Positions 44,540-53,712 of a stretch of 64,000 nucleotides of DNA are shown here, piece after piece. Position numbers and translations under genes: made by a program. The notes under the pieces were generated by a model, which saw only the letters and a program-made list of their open reading frames with translations, ran no database searches and was not told the DNA's origin. The stretch spans positions 4,710,501 to 4,774,500 of the forward strand of contig NZ_CP012099.1 of assembly GCF_001182785.1 (NCBI RefSeq). Reading direction: 5' to 3'. How positions within the stretch are numbered: position 1 is the stretch's first letter; every line of letters begins with the position of its first letter. Source of the stretch: Bacillus thuringiensis (GTDB lineage Bacteria > Bacillota > Bacilli > Bacillales > Bacillaceae_G).

Positions 44540-45208
44540 CTACAACTCCCAAGTAATATTCATTTCTTCAAATGAGTCCTTACTAACTTCCAATCCTTCG
44601 CTATCTTCCGTTCCAATCATTGCTATTTCTTCTTTAGACAACTTAATTTCCTCATTTGGACTTTGGATTTTTTTCTTATACACGAGTTGTAAAAGCTCTA
44701 TTTGTTCCTCTGTCAGTTCATACTCTTCTTCCAGTCTTTCTATTGCTGATTCTGTATCAAGTAATGGAATTTCTAATAAGAATCCGCCGTGCTCTTCCAT
44801 CTCTTCAAATGAATCAATTGAATACGCACCGCTATCCTCAATCCAAAATGCAGTTGTAATCAAAGGAACTGTTTCGCCTTCTACTTCTTCTAATACGTAT
44901 TGAAGTGCTTCTTCTTTCGCAATATCTATTACTTCCGAAGGTGCCCCTTCAAAATAATTTTTCGCATCAATCCACTCATCAATTCTCTCGCTATTCACAT
45001 CTTGAAGACATACAATCGTGTAATTCGGATGAAACGTAATTGTCCCTTGTCCGCCTTGGCTATCTTGCATACTATAGTTAAATCCATCCCATGAACTTTC
45101 ATGTGAGAAATCTGGACAATGCGCTACATTAATTGCATGGGCAATCGCATTTAAAACGCAGCCTTTCCATAGTTGTTCTTTATCTATATGTAATTTATAT
45201 TTACTCAT
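44540..45208 (-). CDS. Acidic protein of unknown function
   Basis: About 222 aa, rich in Glu and Asp, without membrane segments or a signal. The N-terminal half holds aromatic stretches (SSWDGFNYSMQDSQGGQGTITF) and the C-terminal half is a long acidic helix (IERLEEEYELTEEQIELLQL). I recognise no family. GGCGGGGAAG lies before two tandem ATG codons (45211 and 45208), the second better spaced. The acidic character and place beside SUKH and DUF4304 genes would suit an immunity-type protein, which is only inference. Confidence 0.65.
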   Translation of the reverse strand: MSKYKLHIDKEQLWKGCVLNAIAHAINVAHCPDFSHESSWDGFNYSMQDSQGGQGTITFHPNYTIVCLQDVNSERIDEWIDAKNYFEGAPSEVIDIAKEEALQYVLEEVEGETVPLITTAFWIEDSGAYSIDSFEEMEEHGGFLLEIPLLDTESAIERLEEEYELTEEQIELLQLVYKKKIQSPNEEIKLSKEEIAMIGTEDSEGLEVSKDSFEEMNITWEL

Positions 45209-45387
45209 CATCTTCCCCGCCTACATATTTTTTTATATTATCTGTCGAATTCTCATTCCTTGTAAAGTACTTTTACGGTATGTAACAACATGAAATAACA
45301 GTAAACGATTTTTTTAAGGTGAAATTTCAAATAAAATTCCGATGCTTTATTACTTCTATAAATTGTATTGATTATAATCTCATTCAA

Positions 45388-45428
45388 ATAAAAAAAAGCG
45401 GTCATATCCCTATGACCGCTTTTTTTTA
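45388..45428 (-). terminator. Terminator of the two-repeat membrane protein gene
   Basis: AAAAAAGCGGTCAT / ATGACCGCTTTTTT around ATCCCT. Confidence 0.92.
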
Positions 45429-46700
45429 TTCTATTGTAATGCTCCAATCTCCGTCAGCTTTAACACCAAAGCTATACATTCCTGTGTCTTGGAATACTTG
45501 AGAAGCTGATCCCTCATAACTTCCAATTTTGTTAACAAGCAAGTTTTTATCATTCACTTTAATAATAAAGTTTCTTGAGCCCGTATGTTTAAGTTTAATT
45601 ATGTGGTTACCACTTGGTACTTCGATAAATACCACATCGTCCCCATGACCGCTAACTGTGCCTGGTGCTTTTTCTGTATTTGGAGAAGCCTTTTGGGTTA
45701 CCGAGCTACTCCAACCTCCACTTGATTTCACTTCTAAATAGTACTCTCCAGATGAAGGAACCGTTGTTTGGACTGTTCCTTTATAGCTCCCAATAGTATT
45801 TACTAATAATTGAGTAGCTGTACCCGAAGAATCTTTTAGATGAACGATGAAGTTTCTTGAACCTTGATTGGTAAACTCAAAGAATGCTAAACCTGAATTC
45901 AAATTAATTTTACTTGTAACAGAATCTCCAGATCCTTCTAGTTTTTGTTTACTATTATTGTATGATTCTTCAAGTTTTTTCTTTAACTCTTCCTGCTCTT
46001 TTTCTTTAATAATCCTTTGCTCTTCTTTAATTCTAACTTCTTCCTCTTTAATAAAGTTTGCAATAGAATCCTCATTATCAAAAACTTCAATCTTTGTAAC
46101 AGCAGTCTTATTTAAAACAACAGCCGCTATTTTACCTTCAGAGGAATTGAAAGTGTATACAGAATATCCTTCGTAATCTTCAAAGGAGCGATTATTAAGA
46201 CTTGCTTCTTCTTTTTTATTAGAAAAATCTTCTTTAGTCATTCCGACTGTAAACATCGATTTTATTTCTTCGATACCATATTTCTTGTATGTAACCTTTT
46301 CTTTCTTTTCTTCTTTCTTTTCTTCTTGTTTTGCATTTGCAACTTTTTCAGCAGGCTTATTGTAAGTTGCATTTAATAAAAAAGAACTATCAAAAATAGA
46401 GTATCCTACAAATCCTATGACCATAAGAATAGCAAATTTCTTTTTACCATCTTTCTTTTTAACCAATAGTTGAATGATTTTAGCTAAACCATATAAGCCC
46501 ATAAAGAAAAATATTACCGCTATTCCACCTAAAAATGAGACATTAAATCCTAATATTACCATTGCTAATACAAATGAAATAATAGCTCTTTTTATCCATA
46601 TTTTTGCTGGTTTTTTTCTAATTTTACTTACTAATGAAATTACTAATAAAACAAGTGATGCAAAAAATAACAAACTCCCTACAACTTCTAAAAATCCCAT
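45426..46700 (-). CDS. Membrane protein with two C-terminal extracellular-type beta repeats
   Basis: 424 aa. Three to four N-terminal membrane helices (1-115), a Lys/Glu-rich segment, a small domain YGIEEIKSMFTVGMTKEDF (about 145-225, BamE-like GMTKEDF), a coiled coil of KEEEVRIKEEQRIIKEKEQE type (about 230-255), and two homologous beta modules (256-336 and 351-424). Each module has GSRNFI, an NTIGSYKG or NKIGSYEG turn and a final GGW or GDW. The modules resemble carbohydrate- or membrane-associated beta sandwiches; the function is unknown. AAGGAGACATGTT precedes ATG. Stands alone. Confidence 0.75.
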   Translation of the reverse strand: MGFLEVVGSLLFFASLVLLVISLVSKIRKKPAKIWIKRAIISFVLAMVILGFNVSFLGGIAVIFFFMGLYGLAKIIQLLVKKKDGKKKFAILMVIGFVGYSIFDSSFLLNATYNKPAEKVANAKQEEKKEEKKEKVTYKKYGIEEIKSMFTVGMTKEDFSNKKEEASLNNRSFEDYEGYSVYTFNSSEGKIAAVVLNKTAVTKIEVFDNEDSIANFIKEEEVRIKEEQRIIKEKEQEELKKKLEESYNNSKQKLEGSGDSVTSKINLNSGLAFFEFTNQGSRNFIVHLKDSSGTATQLLVNTIGSYKGTVQTTVPSSGEYYLEVKSSGGWSSSVTQKASPNTEKAPGTVSGHGDDVVFIEVPSGNHIIKLKHTGSRNFIIKVNDKNLLVNKIGSYEGSASQVFQDTGMYSFGVKADGDWSITIE

Positions 46701-46890
46701 AACATGTCTCCTTCTGTCTTGTTCAATACTAAATGTATTATATAGATATATTAATAGTAACTCATTATTCGCAAGGAAGTAAGGTGTTTAGGGGATGATT
46801 TAATTTTTAGATTTGTTAAATAAAAACAGGGGGTTACAATTTGTTATTTCATAACTTTAATCCCACATTTCGTTAATCTATTGTTAATTT

Positions 46891-46920
46891 TTCAAAAAAT
46901 AGGACTTATTATAAGTCCTA
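46891..46920 (-). terminator. Terminator of the nucleotidyltransferase gene
   Basis: TAGGACTTA / TAAGTCCTA with a TTA loop and T6 on the minus-strand side. Confidence 0.8.
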
Positions 46921-46976
46921 CCTCAACTATATAGGACATTTTTGCAAATGAAATTATGCAAAATAAAAAACTACTA

Positions 46977-47768
46977 CTATTTCTCTCTACACGTCTCAAT
47001 TAAATGCAGTAAGTACCTCTTCGTCATATCTGCCCTTCTCCACCTTGAGAGCATTCGCTTTTCTTTTGGGTTCTGCCGTATTCTCGCTACTTCTTTTAAT
47101 AAAAGCCCCCATTCTTCCGCTGAACGTTCTGACAAGTATTGCAATCCTCTATCTTTTGAAACGATTGTTTTATGATCTAGTGTATATAAAATACGTCCCA
47201 TCGTAACGACAGCTGATTCTACCCACTCTTCTATAAAAAATAAATATGGCTTCTTCGCTTTTTCACTCCAGTACTGTTCTACGTTGTATTTCATCGTATT
47301 TACTACATCATTCCATTGTATTTGCAGCGGAAGATCTTCTGCTTCTTTTCCGGTAACTGTAATGCCTTGATTTTTCAACATCCACCATGTGACCGCATTA
47401 ATATCCCAATAACCAATGTCCGCTTTTCCTTCTGCACAATAAACGTACTCGTTCATTTCATCATTGTATTTCCCTAAGTCAGCAAGCGGAATATACATAC
47501 CGTCCATTCTTTTACCTAGCGTATTATCACTAAGTTTCTTATGTAGTTCCACAAGCTGCTGTTTTTCAGCTCTATTCACGGAATCATTTATCACTGTAAC
47601 AAAATCAACATCGCTCGTTTCCTTATGAAATGCACCTAGTGCGATGGATCCGTAAATATATACCCCAACTATTTTTTCATCCAAAAAAATTTCTTTTAAT
47701 TCTACTGTGTACCGCTCCATTAACTGTTGTACTTCCATTGGTAACGCATGCTTCACTCCATTTTTCAC
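46977..47768 (-). CDS. Aminoglycoside adenylyltransferase-like nucleotidyltransferase
   Basis: About 263 aa from a GTG at 47768 fixed by GGAGGGATAGAT. The polymerase-beta-type nucleotidyltransferase site is YIYGSIALGAFHKETSDVDF (GS ... D-x-D), followed by an all-helical C-terminal domain with WTWWMLKNQG-like and YWSEKAKKPYLFFIEEWVES stretches, as in ANT(9)/ANT(3'') streptomycin and spectinomycin adenylyltransferases. Real substrate unknown; many chromosomal members give little resistance. Codons upstream to 47852 lie in the yuzD terminator and are not coding. Confidence 0.82.
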   Translation of the reverse strand: MKNGVKHALPMEVQQLMERYTVELKEIFLDEKIVGVYIYGSIALGAFHKETSDVDFVTVINDSVNRAEKQQLVELHKKLSDNTLGKRMDGMYIPLADLGKYNDEMNEYVYCAEGKADIGYWDINAVTWWMLKNQGITVTGKEAEDLPLQIQWNDVVNTMKYNVEQYWSEKAKKPYLFFIEEWVESAVVTMGRILYTLDHKTIVSKDRGLQYLSERSAEEWGLLLKEVARIRQNPKEKRMLSRWRRADMTKRYLLHLIETCREK

Positions 47769-47781
47769 ATCTATCCCTCCA

Positions 47782-47815
47782 ATAAAAAAAGCCTTTGCAA
47801 ATTCGCAAAGACTTC
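47782..47815 (-). terminator. Terminator of yuzD
   Basis: AAGCCTTTGC / GCAAAGACTT around AAATTC with T7 on the minus strand. Confidence 0.85.
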
Positions 47816-47820
47816 TTGTT

Positions 47821-48129
47821 TTATAAATATTTCTCGATTTCTTCGTAAACATCCTTCAAACGAGGATTTCCTTCTCCAACAATTTCTCCATTTACAAGAA
47901 CGACCGGATAAAATAAATCTTCTTCCACTACGCGCTCTGCGAATGCTTTCTTATCTTCATCTTCTTGTTCTTCTTGAAAATCAATATACTCGAAATTAAA
48001 TTTATTTTCTTGTCCTTCATATTTACGACCAATCGCCGCTTGTAGCCACTCAAACGTTTCTGTTGAAGATGGCATTCCAACGCAGCTCGCACAAATTACT
48101 TTCGTCCCATACACTTGAACATTAACCAT
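47821..48129 (-). CDS. yuzD: YuzD-like thiol oxidoreductase (DUF1462)
   Basis: 102 aa from ATG 48129 (GAGGTGGGGGAGAAGAA before it). A thioredoxin-like small protein with CASC in VICASCVGMPSS near the N-terminus, FNFEYIDFQEEQEDEDK and the ending VNGEIVGEGNPRLKDVYEEIE. The B. subtilis gene yuzD lies next to yutI and shares this layout. Expected to be a disulfide oxidoreductase, unproven. It is divergent from yutI. Confidence 0.85.
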   Translation of the reverse strand: MVNVQVYGTKVICASCVGMPSSTETFEWLQAAIGRKYEGQENKFNFEYIDFQEEQEDEDKKAFAERVVEEDLFYPVVLVNGEIVGEGNPRLKDVYEEIEKYL

Positions 48130-48324
48130 TTCTTCTCCCCCACCTCTTGTTTCAACAGCATATTCAGATGTCTTATTACATAAGCACATCATTTTACAAA
48201 CTTATTCCATACCCCTATACTGAAAAAACACGATAAAATATTTCGACAATAAAACAAGAAGAGAAAAAATAGATTTTCCCCTCTATCTTGATTATAATAA
48301 AACTGATGAAAGGAGTCGATAAAA

Positions 48325-48561
48325 ATGGAAAACCCACATATGCAAGAACAAGTACTAGAAGTATTAGATAAATTACGTCCATTCTTACTTCGCGATGGCG
48401 GAGACGTTGAATTAGTAGACATTGAAGAAGGTATCGTAAAACTACGCCTTATGGGTGCATGCGGAAGCTGCCCAAGTTCTACAATCACACTAAAAGCTGG
48501 TATCGAGCGCGCGTTACTTGAAGAAGTACCAGGCGTTATCGAAGTAGAACAAGTATTTTAA
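48325..48561 (+). CDS. yutI: NifU C-terminal-domain Fe-S scaffold (YutI)
   Basis: A 78-aa NifU/Nfu domain: [20 protein letters not shown] and the cluster-binding CGSCPSS in [19 protein letters not shown]. It carries and delivers Fe-S clusters. GAAAGGAGTCGATAAAA precedes ATG. Together with yutM, yuzB, yuzD and the SufR-like regulator in this window it forms a loose Fe-S set. Two hairpin terminators follow. Confidence 0.93.
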   Translation: MENPHMQEQVLEVLDKLRPFLLRDGGDVELVDIEEGIVKLRLMGACGSCPSSTITLKAGIERALLEEVPGVIEVEQVF

Positions 48562-48571
48562 TCTAAAAGCA

Positions 48572-48628
48572 GAAGCGGCTCGTTCAGAGCCGCTTCCTAA
48601 AAAGAGACCAATTTCGGTCTCTTTTTTT
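48572..48628 (+). terminator. Double terminator after yutI
   Basis: GAAGCGGCTC / GAGCCGCTTC (48572-48596) without a T-run, then AAAAAGAGACC / GGTCTCTTTTTTT. Confidence 0.88.
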
Positions 48629-48756
48629 ATTCACATAACTATTCCGCTTTAACATCATAAAACAAAATTGGAAATCCCTCTCAAAAAATGCGATAATTAA
48701 TACTATATAGTGAATCGTTCACACATATACAGTAAAAAAACATAGGGGGACGACAG

Positions 48757-48972
48757 ATGCCAAAAATGGGGAACACTTTTGTAACAATTCAAGAACTAGA
48801 AAAGAAAAAAGAGTATTTATTAGGCCTTTCATCCGTTATACCAACATGGAATACAAGCTATCAATTTTTATTTAAAGAAATCCAGCAAGAATTATTAGGT
48901 AAAGTAAATGAAAAACTCGAAAAGCATCAATTTGTTTTAAATATATGTACAGACCAACAGGTAGGGGCATAA
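48757..48972 (+). CDS. Small protein of unknown function
   Basis: 71 aa with a helical, charged composition (IQELEKKKEYLLGLSSVIP, FLFKEIQQELLGKVNEKLEK). No family recognised; the length and lack of signal suggest a cytoplasmic protein. ATAGGGGGACGACAG is a good ribosome site. It has its own terminator and lies between yutI and yutH. Confidence 0.7.
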   Translation: MPKMGNTFVTIQELEKKKEYLLGLSSVIPTWNTSYQFLFKEIQQELLGKVNEKLEKHQFVLNICTDQQVGA

Positions 48973-48997
48973 TGTATTACATAAAATTGTGGTATAT

Positions 48998-49028
48998 AAA
49001 AAAGAGACCTCACTCGGTCTCTTTTTTA
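48998..49028. terminator. Bidirectional terminator between the 71-aa gene and yutH
   Basis: AAAAAGAGACC / GGTCTCTTTTTT around TCACTC; the same stem sequence as the second terminator of yutI. Confidence 0.9.
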
Positions 49029-49033
49029 TATTT

Positions 49034-50035
49034 TTAAGATAACCAATCTAATTTTCTAATCCCAAGCTTATCTACTGGTAAACGAAGTGAGCCATAAAAG
49101 TGCTTCATAAATTGCTCTGAGCGGTTCACATCGTGTAAAATGGCTTCTAAGCGATCTCTATATATGCTTTTTTGTTCTTCGTTTCCAGTTTGGTAATATC
49201 GTTCGACCGTTTCAAAATAGTGAAGCGGGAACAGGAGCCTTGCAAATAATAAGCGCCAACCAAATGAGGATAGCGAATAATTACGTTCATAATCTGTAAC
49301 AAATTGAACAATTGTTTGCTCCCAGTCTTTCTTTTTTTCTATCATCATATGGCGGATCCATTCTGCAATATCTCGACTCGGGTGATCATACACCCAATCA
49401 AAAGGAAGTTTGAGCCGCTTCGTTTGATGCCATAATAAAGGTGTGAATCGTTCTTGGCAAATTGTTGCTGCATCCGTTAGTTGCGGCGTATCATCCATTT
49501 CTGTATCGACAACATATTGAATTGCATTTTCTGCAACTCCTAAGTAATACGGGAAGGATTCAATAAACAATTGATCGAATACATCTGAAGGGTGGTTCAT
49601 CACTTGTGATTGCCAAAACTTTTCTAATTGATCGAGCCTTTTTTCCCATAACGCTTTCCATTCACCAATACGGCTTAATTGCTCAATTTCTTCTGGAAAG
49701 AATGCACCTCGTTTATGGAAGATAGAAAGCTCACTTCCTAATGACATAGCATGTCGTTCTAACGTGCGCATACCTTTTAATAAGCAGTAATTTTGTTCTT
49801 CTATCTCACTTACATAGTAGCCGTGTATAGTCGGAACGAAAGTCGCTACAGTTATATCCCCTTGCTGGTTCATATAATCACTGAGCTTTTTCATCTCTAC
49901 AAGTACTTCTTCCTCCATTTCTCCAATTGGAACAAGTACATAAATTTTGTTGCGAATCCAAAAGCTTTTATAGGGGCCAAGGGGGATTAATTCTTTAACA
50001 TGCATGTGATAATGCTCATAAATATGATGAATCAT
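49034..50035 (-). CDS. yutH: Spore coat-associated protein YutH (CotS kinase-like family)
   Basis: 333 aa from ATG 50035. The protein has the aminoglycoside-phosphotransferase/CotS-like fold outline (N-terminal lobe FWIRNKIYVLVPIGEMEEEV, C-terminal lobe with LLWHQTKRLKLPFDWVYDHPSRDIAEWIRHM). The usual kinase HGD catalytic loop is degenerate (YDHPSRDIAEW keeps a D). In B. subtilis YutH is made in the mother cell under sigma-E and reaches the coat. AGGTGGCGACTGCG precedes the start; an in-frame GTG at 50047 is part of the Shine-Dalgarno. Confidence 0.88.
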   Translation of the reverse strand: MIHHIYEHYHMHVKELIPLGPYKSFWIRNKIYVLVPIGEMEEEVLVEMKKLSDYMNQQGDITVATFVPTIHGYYVSEIEEQNYCLLKGMRTLERHAMSLGSELSIFHKRGAFFPEEIEQLSRIGEWKALWEKRLDQLEKFWQSQVMNHPSDVFDQLFIESFPYYLGVAENAIQYVVDTEMDDTPQLTDAATICQERFTPLLWHQTKRLKLPFDWVYDHPSRDIAEWIRHMMIEKKKDWEQTIVQFVTDYERNYSLSSFGWRLLFARLLFPLHYFETVERYYQTGNEEQKSIYRDRLEAILHDVNRSEQFMKHFYGSLRLPVDKLGIRKLDWLS

Positions 50036-50155
50036 CGCAGTCGCCACCTATGGTTTTTCTATATATATATGAGCTTGTGCTCGCCTTTCATTCCTATGCA
50101 CATGATAAAGCAACGAAACGTATACAAATACTAAAAAGAAAAAAAGGTGATAAAC

Positions 50156-50647
50156 ATGAAAGAATCAAATCAACTACAAGAAAGAGCATTACAACTATTA
50201 CAAGAACGCGGTGTAACAATTGACGATATTGCTGAACTTGTTCATTTTCTTCAAAAAAAATATCATCCAAATTTAGAGATGTCAGAATGCCGTTACAATG
50301 TAGAACGTGTACTATCAAAACGTGAAGTACAAAACGCACTGATTACTGGTATCGAACTTGATGTCCTTGCTGAAAAGGGAATGCTAAGTGCGCCGTTACA
50401 AGATATCGTAAAACGTGATGAAGGCTTATACGGAATTGATGAAGTTATCGCACTTTCTATCGTGAATGTATACGGATCTATCGGTTTCACGAACTTTGGA
50501 TATATCGATAAATTAAAACCTGGTATTTTAGAATACTTAAATGATAAATCAACTGGAAAGGTGCACACGTTCCTTGATGATATCGTTGGCGGAATCGCTG
50601 CCGCTGCATCAAGCCGTTTAGCGCACCGATCTGAGCACTCAGAGTAA
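50156..50647 (+). CDS. yutG: PgpA-related protein YutG
   Basis: 163 aa. Related to phosphatidylglycerophosphatase A: ITGIELDVLAEKGMLSAPLQ, the acidic YGIDEVIALSIVNVYGSIGF and FLDDIVGGIAAAASSR match the low-temperature-requirement C / PgpA-like family. Bacterial PgpA is a membrane protein, but this type has few membrane helices, so the reaction is uncertain. AAAGGTGATAAAC fits ATG 50156 (the frame begins at GTG 50147). Divergent from yutH, as in B. subtilis. Confidence 0.85.
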   Translation: MKESNQLQERALQLLQERGVTIDDIAELVHFLQKKYHPNLEMSECRYNVERVLSKREVQNALITGIELDVLAEKGMLSAPLQDIVKRDEGLYGIDEVIALSIVNVYGSIGFTNFGYIDKLKPGILEYLNDKSTGKVHTFLDDIVGGIAAAASSRLAHRSEHSE

Positions 50648-50659
50648 TAATGTTTTCTA

Positions 50660-50690
50660 GGCCGTCAGTTTCATGCTGACGGCCTTTCGT
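50660..50690. terminator. Terminator of yutG overlapping the convergent gene
   Basis: GGCCGTCAG / CTGACGGCC around TTTCATG, then TTTCGT. The stop codon of the convergent acetyltransferase lies in the loop. Confidence 0.8.
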
Positions 50691-51150
50691 ATTCCATAAG
50701 CATAAATTCTCTTCCACGACTCAAAAAAATAGGCCCTTGCTTAAATCCGATATTTTTATATAGCGTAATCGCTCTTGTATTAAATGTTGCTACACTTAAT
50801 CGAAACATTTTCGAATTAAATTCCTTAGCAGCAAACGCTATTCCAGCTTGGAAAAATTCTTTTCCCATTCCTTTCCCAGTTAACGCCGGCTTCATACCAA
50901 GTCCGATATCAATCACATCTTCTCCACCATATAAATTAGCATCTCTTCCACCTGGTACTTGTGCATTTTCTCCAAAACAAAAATAGCCGATGAACTCTCC
51001 TTGATCGTCACAACAGCCATAATAAGTTCCATCTAATAATTCTTTTATTACTTCTTTCTCGCCTGAAAAACTATATAAATTATATGGTTCCTCGTACGCC
51101 CACATATTTATCTCATTTGCTTCTTCCTCTGTTAACTTATGTATATCCAC
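50671..51150 (-). CDS. GNAT acetyltransferase (RimI-like)
   Basis: 159 aa. Acetyl-CoA binding core LGMKPALTGKGMGKEFFQ (the Q/R-x-x-G-x-G/A loop, here TGKGMG) and FRLSVATFNTRAITLYKNIGF, the usual strand-helix end. Substrate unknown. A GTG start at 51150 with AGGGGGAAAGAGAAA before it. Convergent with yutG; divergent from the CitE-TRSP operon. Confidence 0.88.
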   Translation of the reverse strand: MDIHKLTEEEANEINMWAYEEPYNLYSFSGEKEVIKELLDGTYYGCCDDQGEFIGYFCFGENAQVPGGRDANLYGGEDVIDIGLGMKPALTGKGMGKEFFQAGIAFAAKEFNSKMFRLSVATFNTRAITLYKNIGFKQGPIFLSRGREFMLMEYERPSA

Positions 51151-51312
51151 TTTCTCTTTCCCCCTATTATATTTCTATTAACAATATTCGATATTCATCT
51201 TATAATTCATCTTTCTCAATATGTTTTTTTAATTTATCACTTCATTTTAATGGAAGATTTTTCTTATTATGTTACGATTAAACAGAATCATTACGAATAA
51301 GGTGGTGACAAT

Positions 51313-52416
51313 GTGAATTACTTTTCTTACCTCTCCTTAGAAGAACGGCAAAATTTTTTCTATAAAGAACCTCTTAGTTTTTCAAAAAATATAGGGAAAG
51401 AACAACTAGCTTACGCACTAGGCGCTACACTATATACTCCTGGCACGAAAGAAACGATTGCGGAAGATATAATTAGAAAGAAACATGTGGATGCTACCTC
51501 AATTATTCTTTGTCTAGAAGACGCTATCAGCGATGAGGAAGTAAAACTTGCAGAGCAAAACATCGTCGTTCAAATACAGCAAATCGCCAACTTAGTCAGT
51601 GCCAACATACTAAATCAAGCAAACATCCCACTTCTTTTTATTAGAGTTCGACAGCCAAGTCAAATGAAGACAATTGTTACTGAATTAGGTAGTGCTGTTC
51701 ATTGTTTATGTGGTTTTGTCTTTCCAAAATTCACACCGATTAATGGAAAAGCTTATATCGATCAGCTTGCATATATAAACGAGTTATACTCATTATCACT
51801 TTATGGAATGCCGATTTTAGAATCACCAGAAATTATGTATAAAGAAACACGGATAGAATCATTATTACAAATAAAGGATTTACTAGATTCCTATCGTGAT
51901 CACATCTTAAATGTACGTATTGGTGCTACTGACTTTTCAAGTATATTTAGTATTCGGCGTAATAAATACACACCTATCTATCATATTACTGTTGTTCGTG
52001 ATTGTATTTCGGACATTATTAACGTTTTCTCAAGGGCAACAAATGAATATATTATTTCAGGATGTGTATGGGAATATTTTTCTAATGATTATGAAGAAGG
52101 GCTCATCCAAGAGGTATCACTCGACCATGCAAATGGCTTAATCGGTAAGACAGTTATTCACCCATCTCATATTAAAGTTGTACAGGCAATGCATATTGTC
52201 ACAATGGAAGATTATTTAGATGCGAGATCAATTTTACAAAATGCAGATACGTATAATGGAGTGCTAAAAAGTAGTTTTTCTAACAAAATGAATGAAGTAA
52301 AGCCACATTATGGCTGGGCTCGCAAGACCATTTTAAAATCTAATATTTACGGGGTGCTACATGAAAACAAACAATTTACCGATCTCCTTATTACAAACGC
52401 AAAGCAACACGTATAA
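51313..52416 (+). CDS. CitE-like (HpcH/HpaI fold) C-C lyase, first gene of the TRSP operon
   Basis: 367 aa from a GTG at 51313 (AAGGTGGTGACAAT before it). A TIM-barrel of the HpcH/HpaI/CitE group: TSIILCLEDAISDEEV (LED metal/CoA motif, about 62-77), IPLLFIRVRQPSQ, LCGFVFPKF, ILNVRIGATDFSSIF and GKTVIHPSHIKVV. The group splits or forms C-C bonds on acyl substrates. This type of CitE homologue belongs to the predicted biosynthetic part of Ter stress systems. It overlaps the PRTase-TRSP gene by 56 bases, so the two are tightly coupled. Confidence 0.88.
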   Translation: MNYFSYLSLEERQNFFYKEPLSFSKNIGKEQLAYALGATLYTPGTKETIAEDIIRKKHVDATSIILCLEDAISDEEVKLAEQNIVVQIQQIANLVSANILNQANIPLLFIRVRQPSQMKTIVTELGSAVHCLCGFVFPKFTPINGKAYIDQLAYINELYSLSLYGMPILESPEIMYKETRIESLLQIKDLLDSYRDHILNVRIGATDFSSIFSIRRNKYTPIYHITVVRDCISDIINVFSRATNEYIISGCVWEYFSNDYEEGLIQEVSLDHANGLIGKTVIHPSHIKVVQAMHIVTMEDYLDARSILQNADTYNGVLKSSFSNKMNEVKPHYGWARKTILKSNIYGVLHENKQFTDLLITNAKQHV

Positions 52417-53707
52417 CGTTTTAAATAATATACAAGTTCATGTAGAAGTACGTGATAATCCATATAACTTAGCGCTAGACAATCTGTTTCAAATGGCTGC
52501 GAGAATAAATAAGAAACGTAGTTTTTTATTTGTGAGTACAATCCTTGGAAAGCATCTTCCTATTAAACCTGCAGTCTCTCTATCAAGTGGATTTGCTCTC
52601 GCTGCAAGATATATGGAAATGCTACATAATACTTCTCATCCATTTCAAAAAGAAATTTTAAATCTCATTTCATTAGAAATTGATGAAATCCCAGAGGAAG
52701 TATCTCGTTATCAATATCCTCTGCAAGAAGAAGTTTTGTTCATCGGATTCGCTGAAACAGCGACAGCACTTGGTCATTCTATGTTTCAATGCTTTCAAAA
52801 TGCAAAGTATGTGCATACAACTAGGGAATCGATACCCAACCTAGAATCTGTCATTACATTTGAGGAAGAACATTCTCATGCAACATCGCACCGTTGTTAT
52901 GTAGATGAAAGTTTTTTTCAAAACAACAATCCAATTGTTCTCGTAGATGATGAGATGACAACAGGAAAAACAGCATTAAATATTATTAGATCTATTCAAA
53001 ATAAATTCCCAAGAGAAGAATATATAATTGCTTCTTTATTAGACTGGCGTTCTCATACTAATAGAAAACAATTTAAACAATTAGAAGAAGAACTTCAAAT
53101 TAAGATTCATGTTATTTCTTTATTAGAAGGCAGTATTCATACAACTGGCCAACCATTAAATATTGCAAAAACAGATATTCAAATTAAAGAAACAAAACCT
53201 GATTTCAAAAAGCATACCCTTACCTGCCCAACATCACCCTATACATCAAATTATATAAAATATACTGGGCGATTCGGCATTTCAGCATATGAACAAAAGC
53301 ACATTCATTCTTTCGCTCAAGAAGCAGGAAGAACTTTAAATAGAGAAAGAATTGGAAAACGAACACTTTGTCTCGGAACGGGTGAATTTATGTATATCCC
53401 AATGAAAATTGCTGCTGAAATGGGCGAAAATATTTTATATCAATCTACAACACGAAGCCCTATCCATCCTGTTTCAAATGATGTGAACTACGCCATTCAT
53501 AATCATTTCTCATATCCAAGTCCTGAAGATTCTACTATTACAAATTACTTCTATAATATTTCACCTTATGATTACGATGAAGTATTTGTTTTTATTGAAC
53601 GTGATTTAGGAGAAGAAGCCCTATCTCCACTTCTACAGCAGTTACAAACAGTTATTCCCTTTATTCATATCGTCTCATTTTCAAATAGCATAGAAAAGGA
53701 AGGTTGA
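52361..53707 (+). CDS. Phosphoribosyltransferase with C-terminal TRSP domain
   Basis: 448 aa. The N-terminal PRTase domain carries FIGFAETATALGHSMF (about 128-143) and the PRPP loop PIVLVDDEMTTGKTALNI (191-208). The C-terminal domain is named for the motif TRSP, found at 364-367 in QSTTRSPIHP, preceded by YTGRFGISAYEQKHIHSFAQ and LCLGTGEFMYIPMKIA. PRTase_2-TRSP proteins occur in Ter-type stress operons and are predicted to attach ribose 5-phosphate to a base-like moiety. GGGGTG four bases before ATG; the start lies inside the CitE gene. Confidence 0.93.
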   Translation: MKTNNLPISLLQTQSNTYNVLNNIQVHVEVRDNPYNLALDNLFQMAARINKKRSFLFVSTILGKHLPIKPAVSLSSGFALAARYMEMLHNTSHPFQKEILNLISLEIDEIPEEVSRYQYPLQEEVLFIGFAETATALGHSMFQCFQNAKYVHTTRESIPNLESVITFEEEHSHATSHRCYVDESFFQNNNPIVLVDDEMTTGKTALNIIRSIQNKFPREEYIIASLLDWRSHTNRKQFKQLEEELQIKIHVISLLEGSIHTTGQPLNIAKTDIQIKETKPDFKKHTLTCPTSPYTSNYIKYTGRFGISAYEQKHIHSFAQEAGRTLNRERIGKRTLCLGTGEFMYIPMKIAAEMGENILYQSTTRSPIHPVSNDVNYAIHNHFSYPSPEDSTITNYFYNISPYDYDEVFVFIERDLGEEALSPLLQQLQTVIPFIHIVSFSNSIEKEG

Positions 53708-53712
53708 TAATT

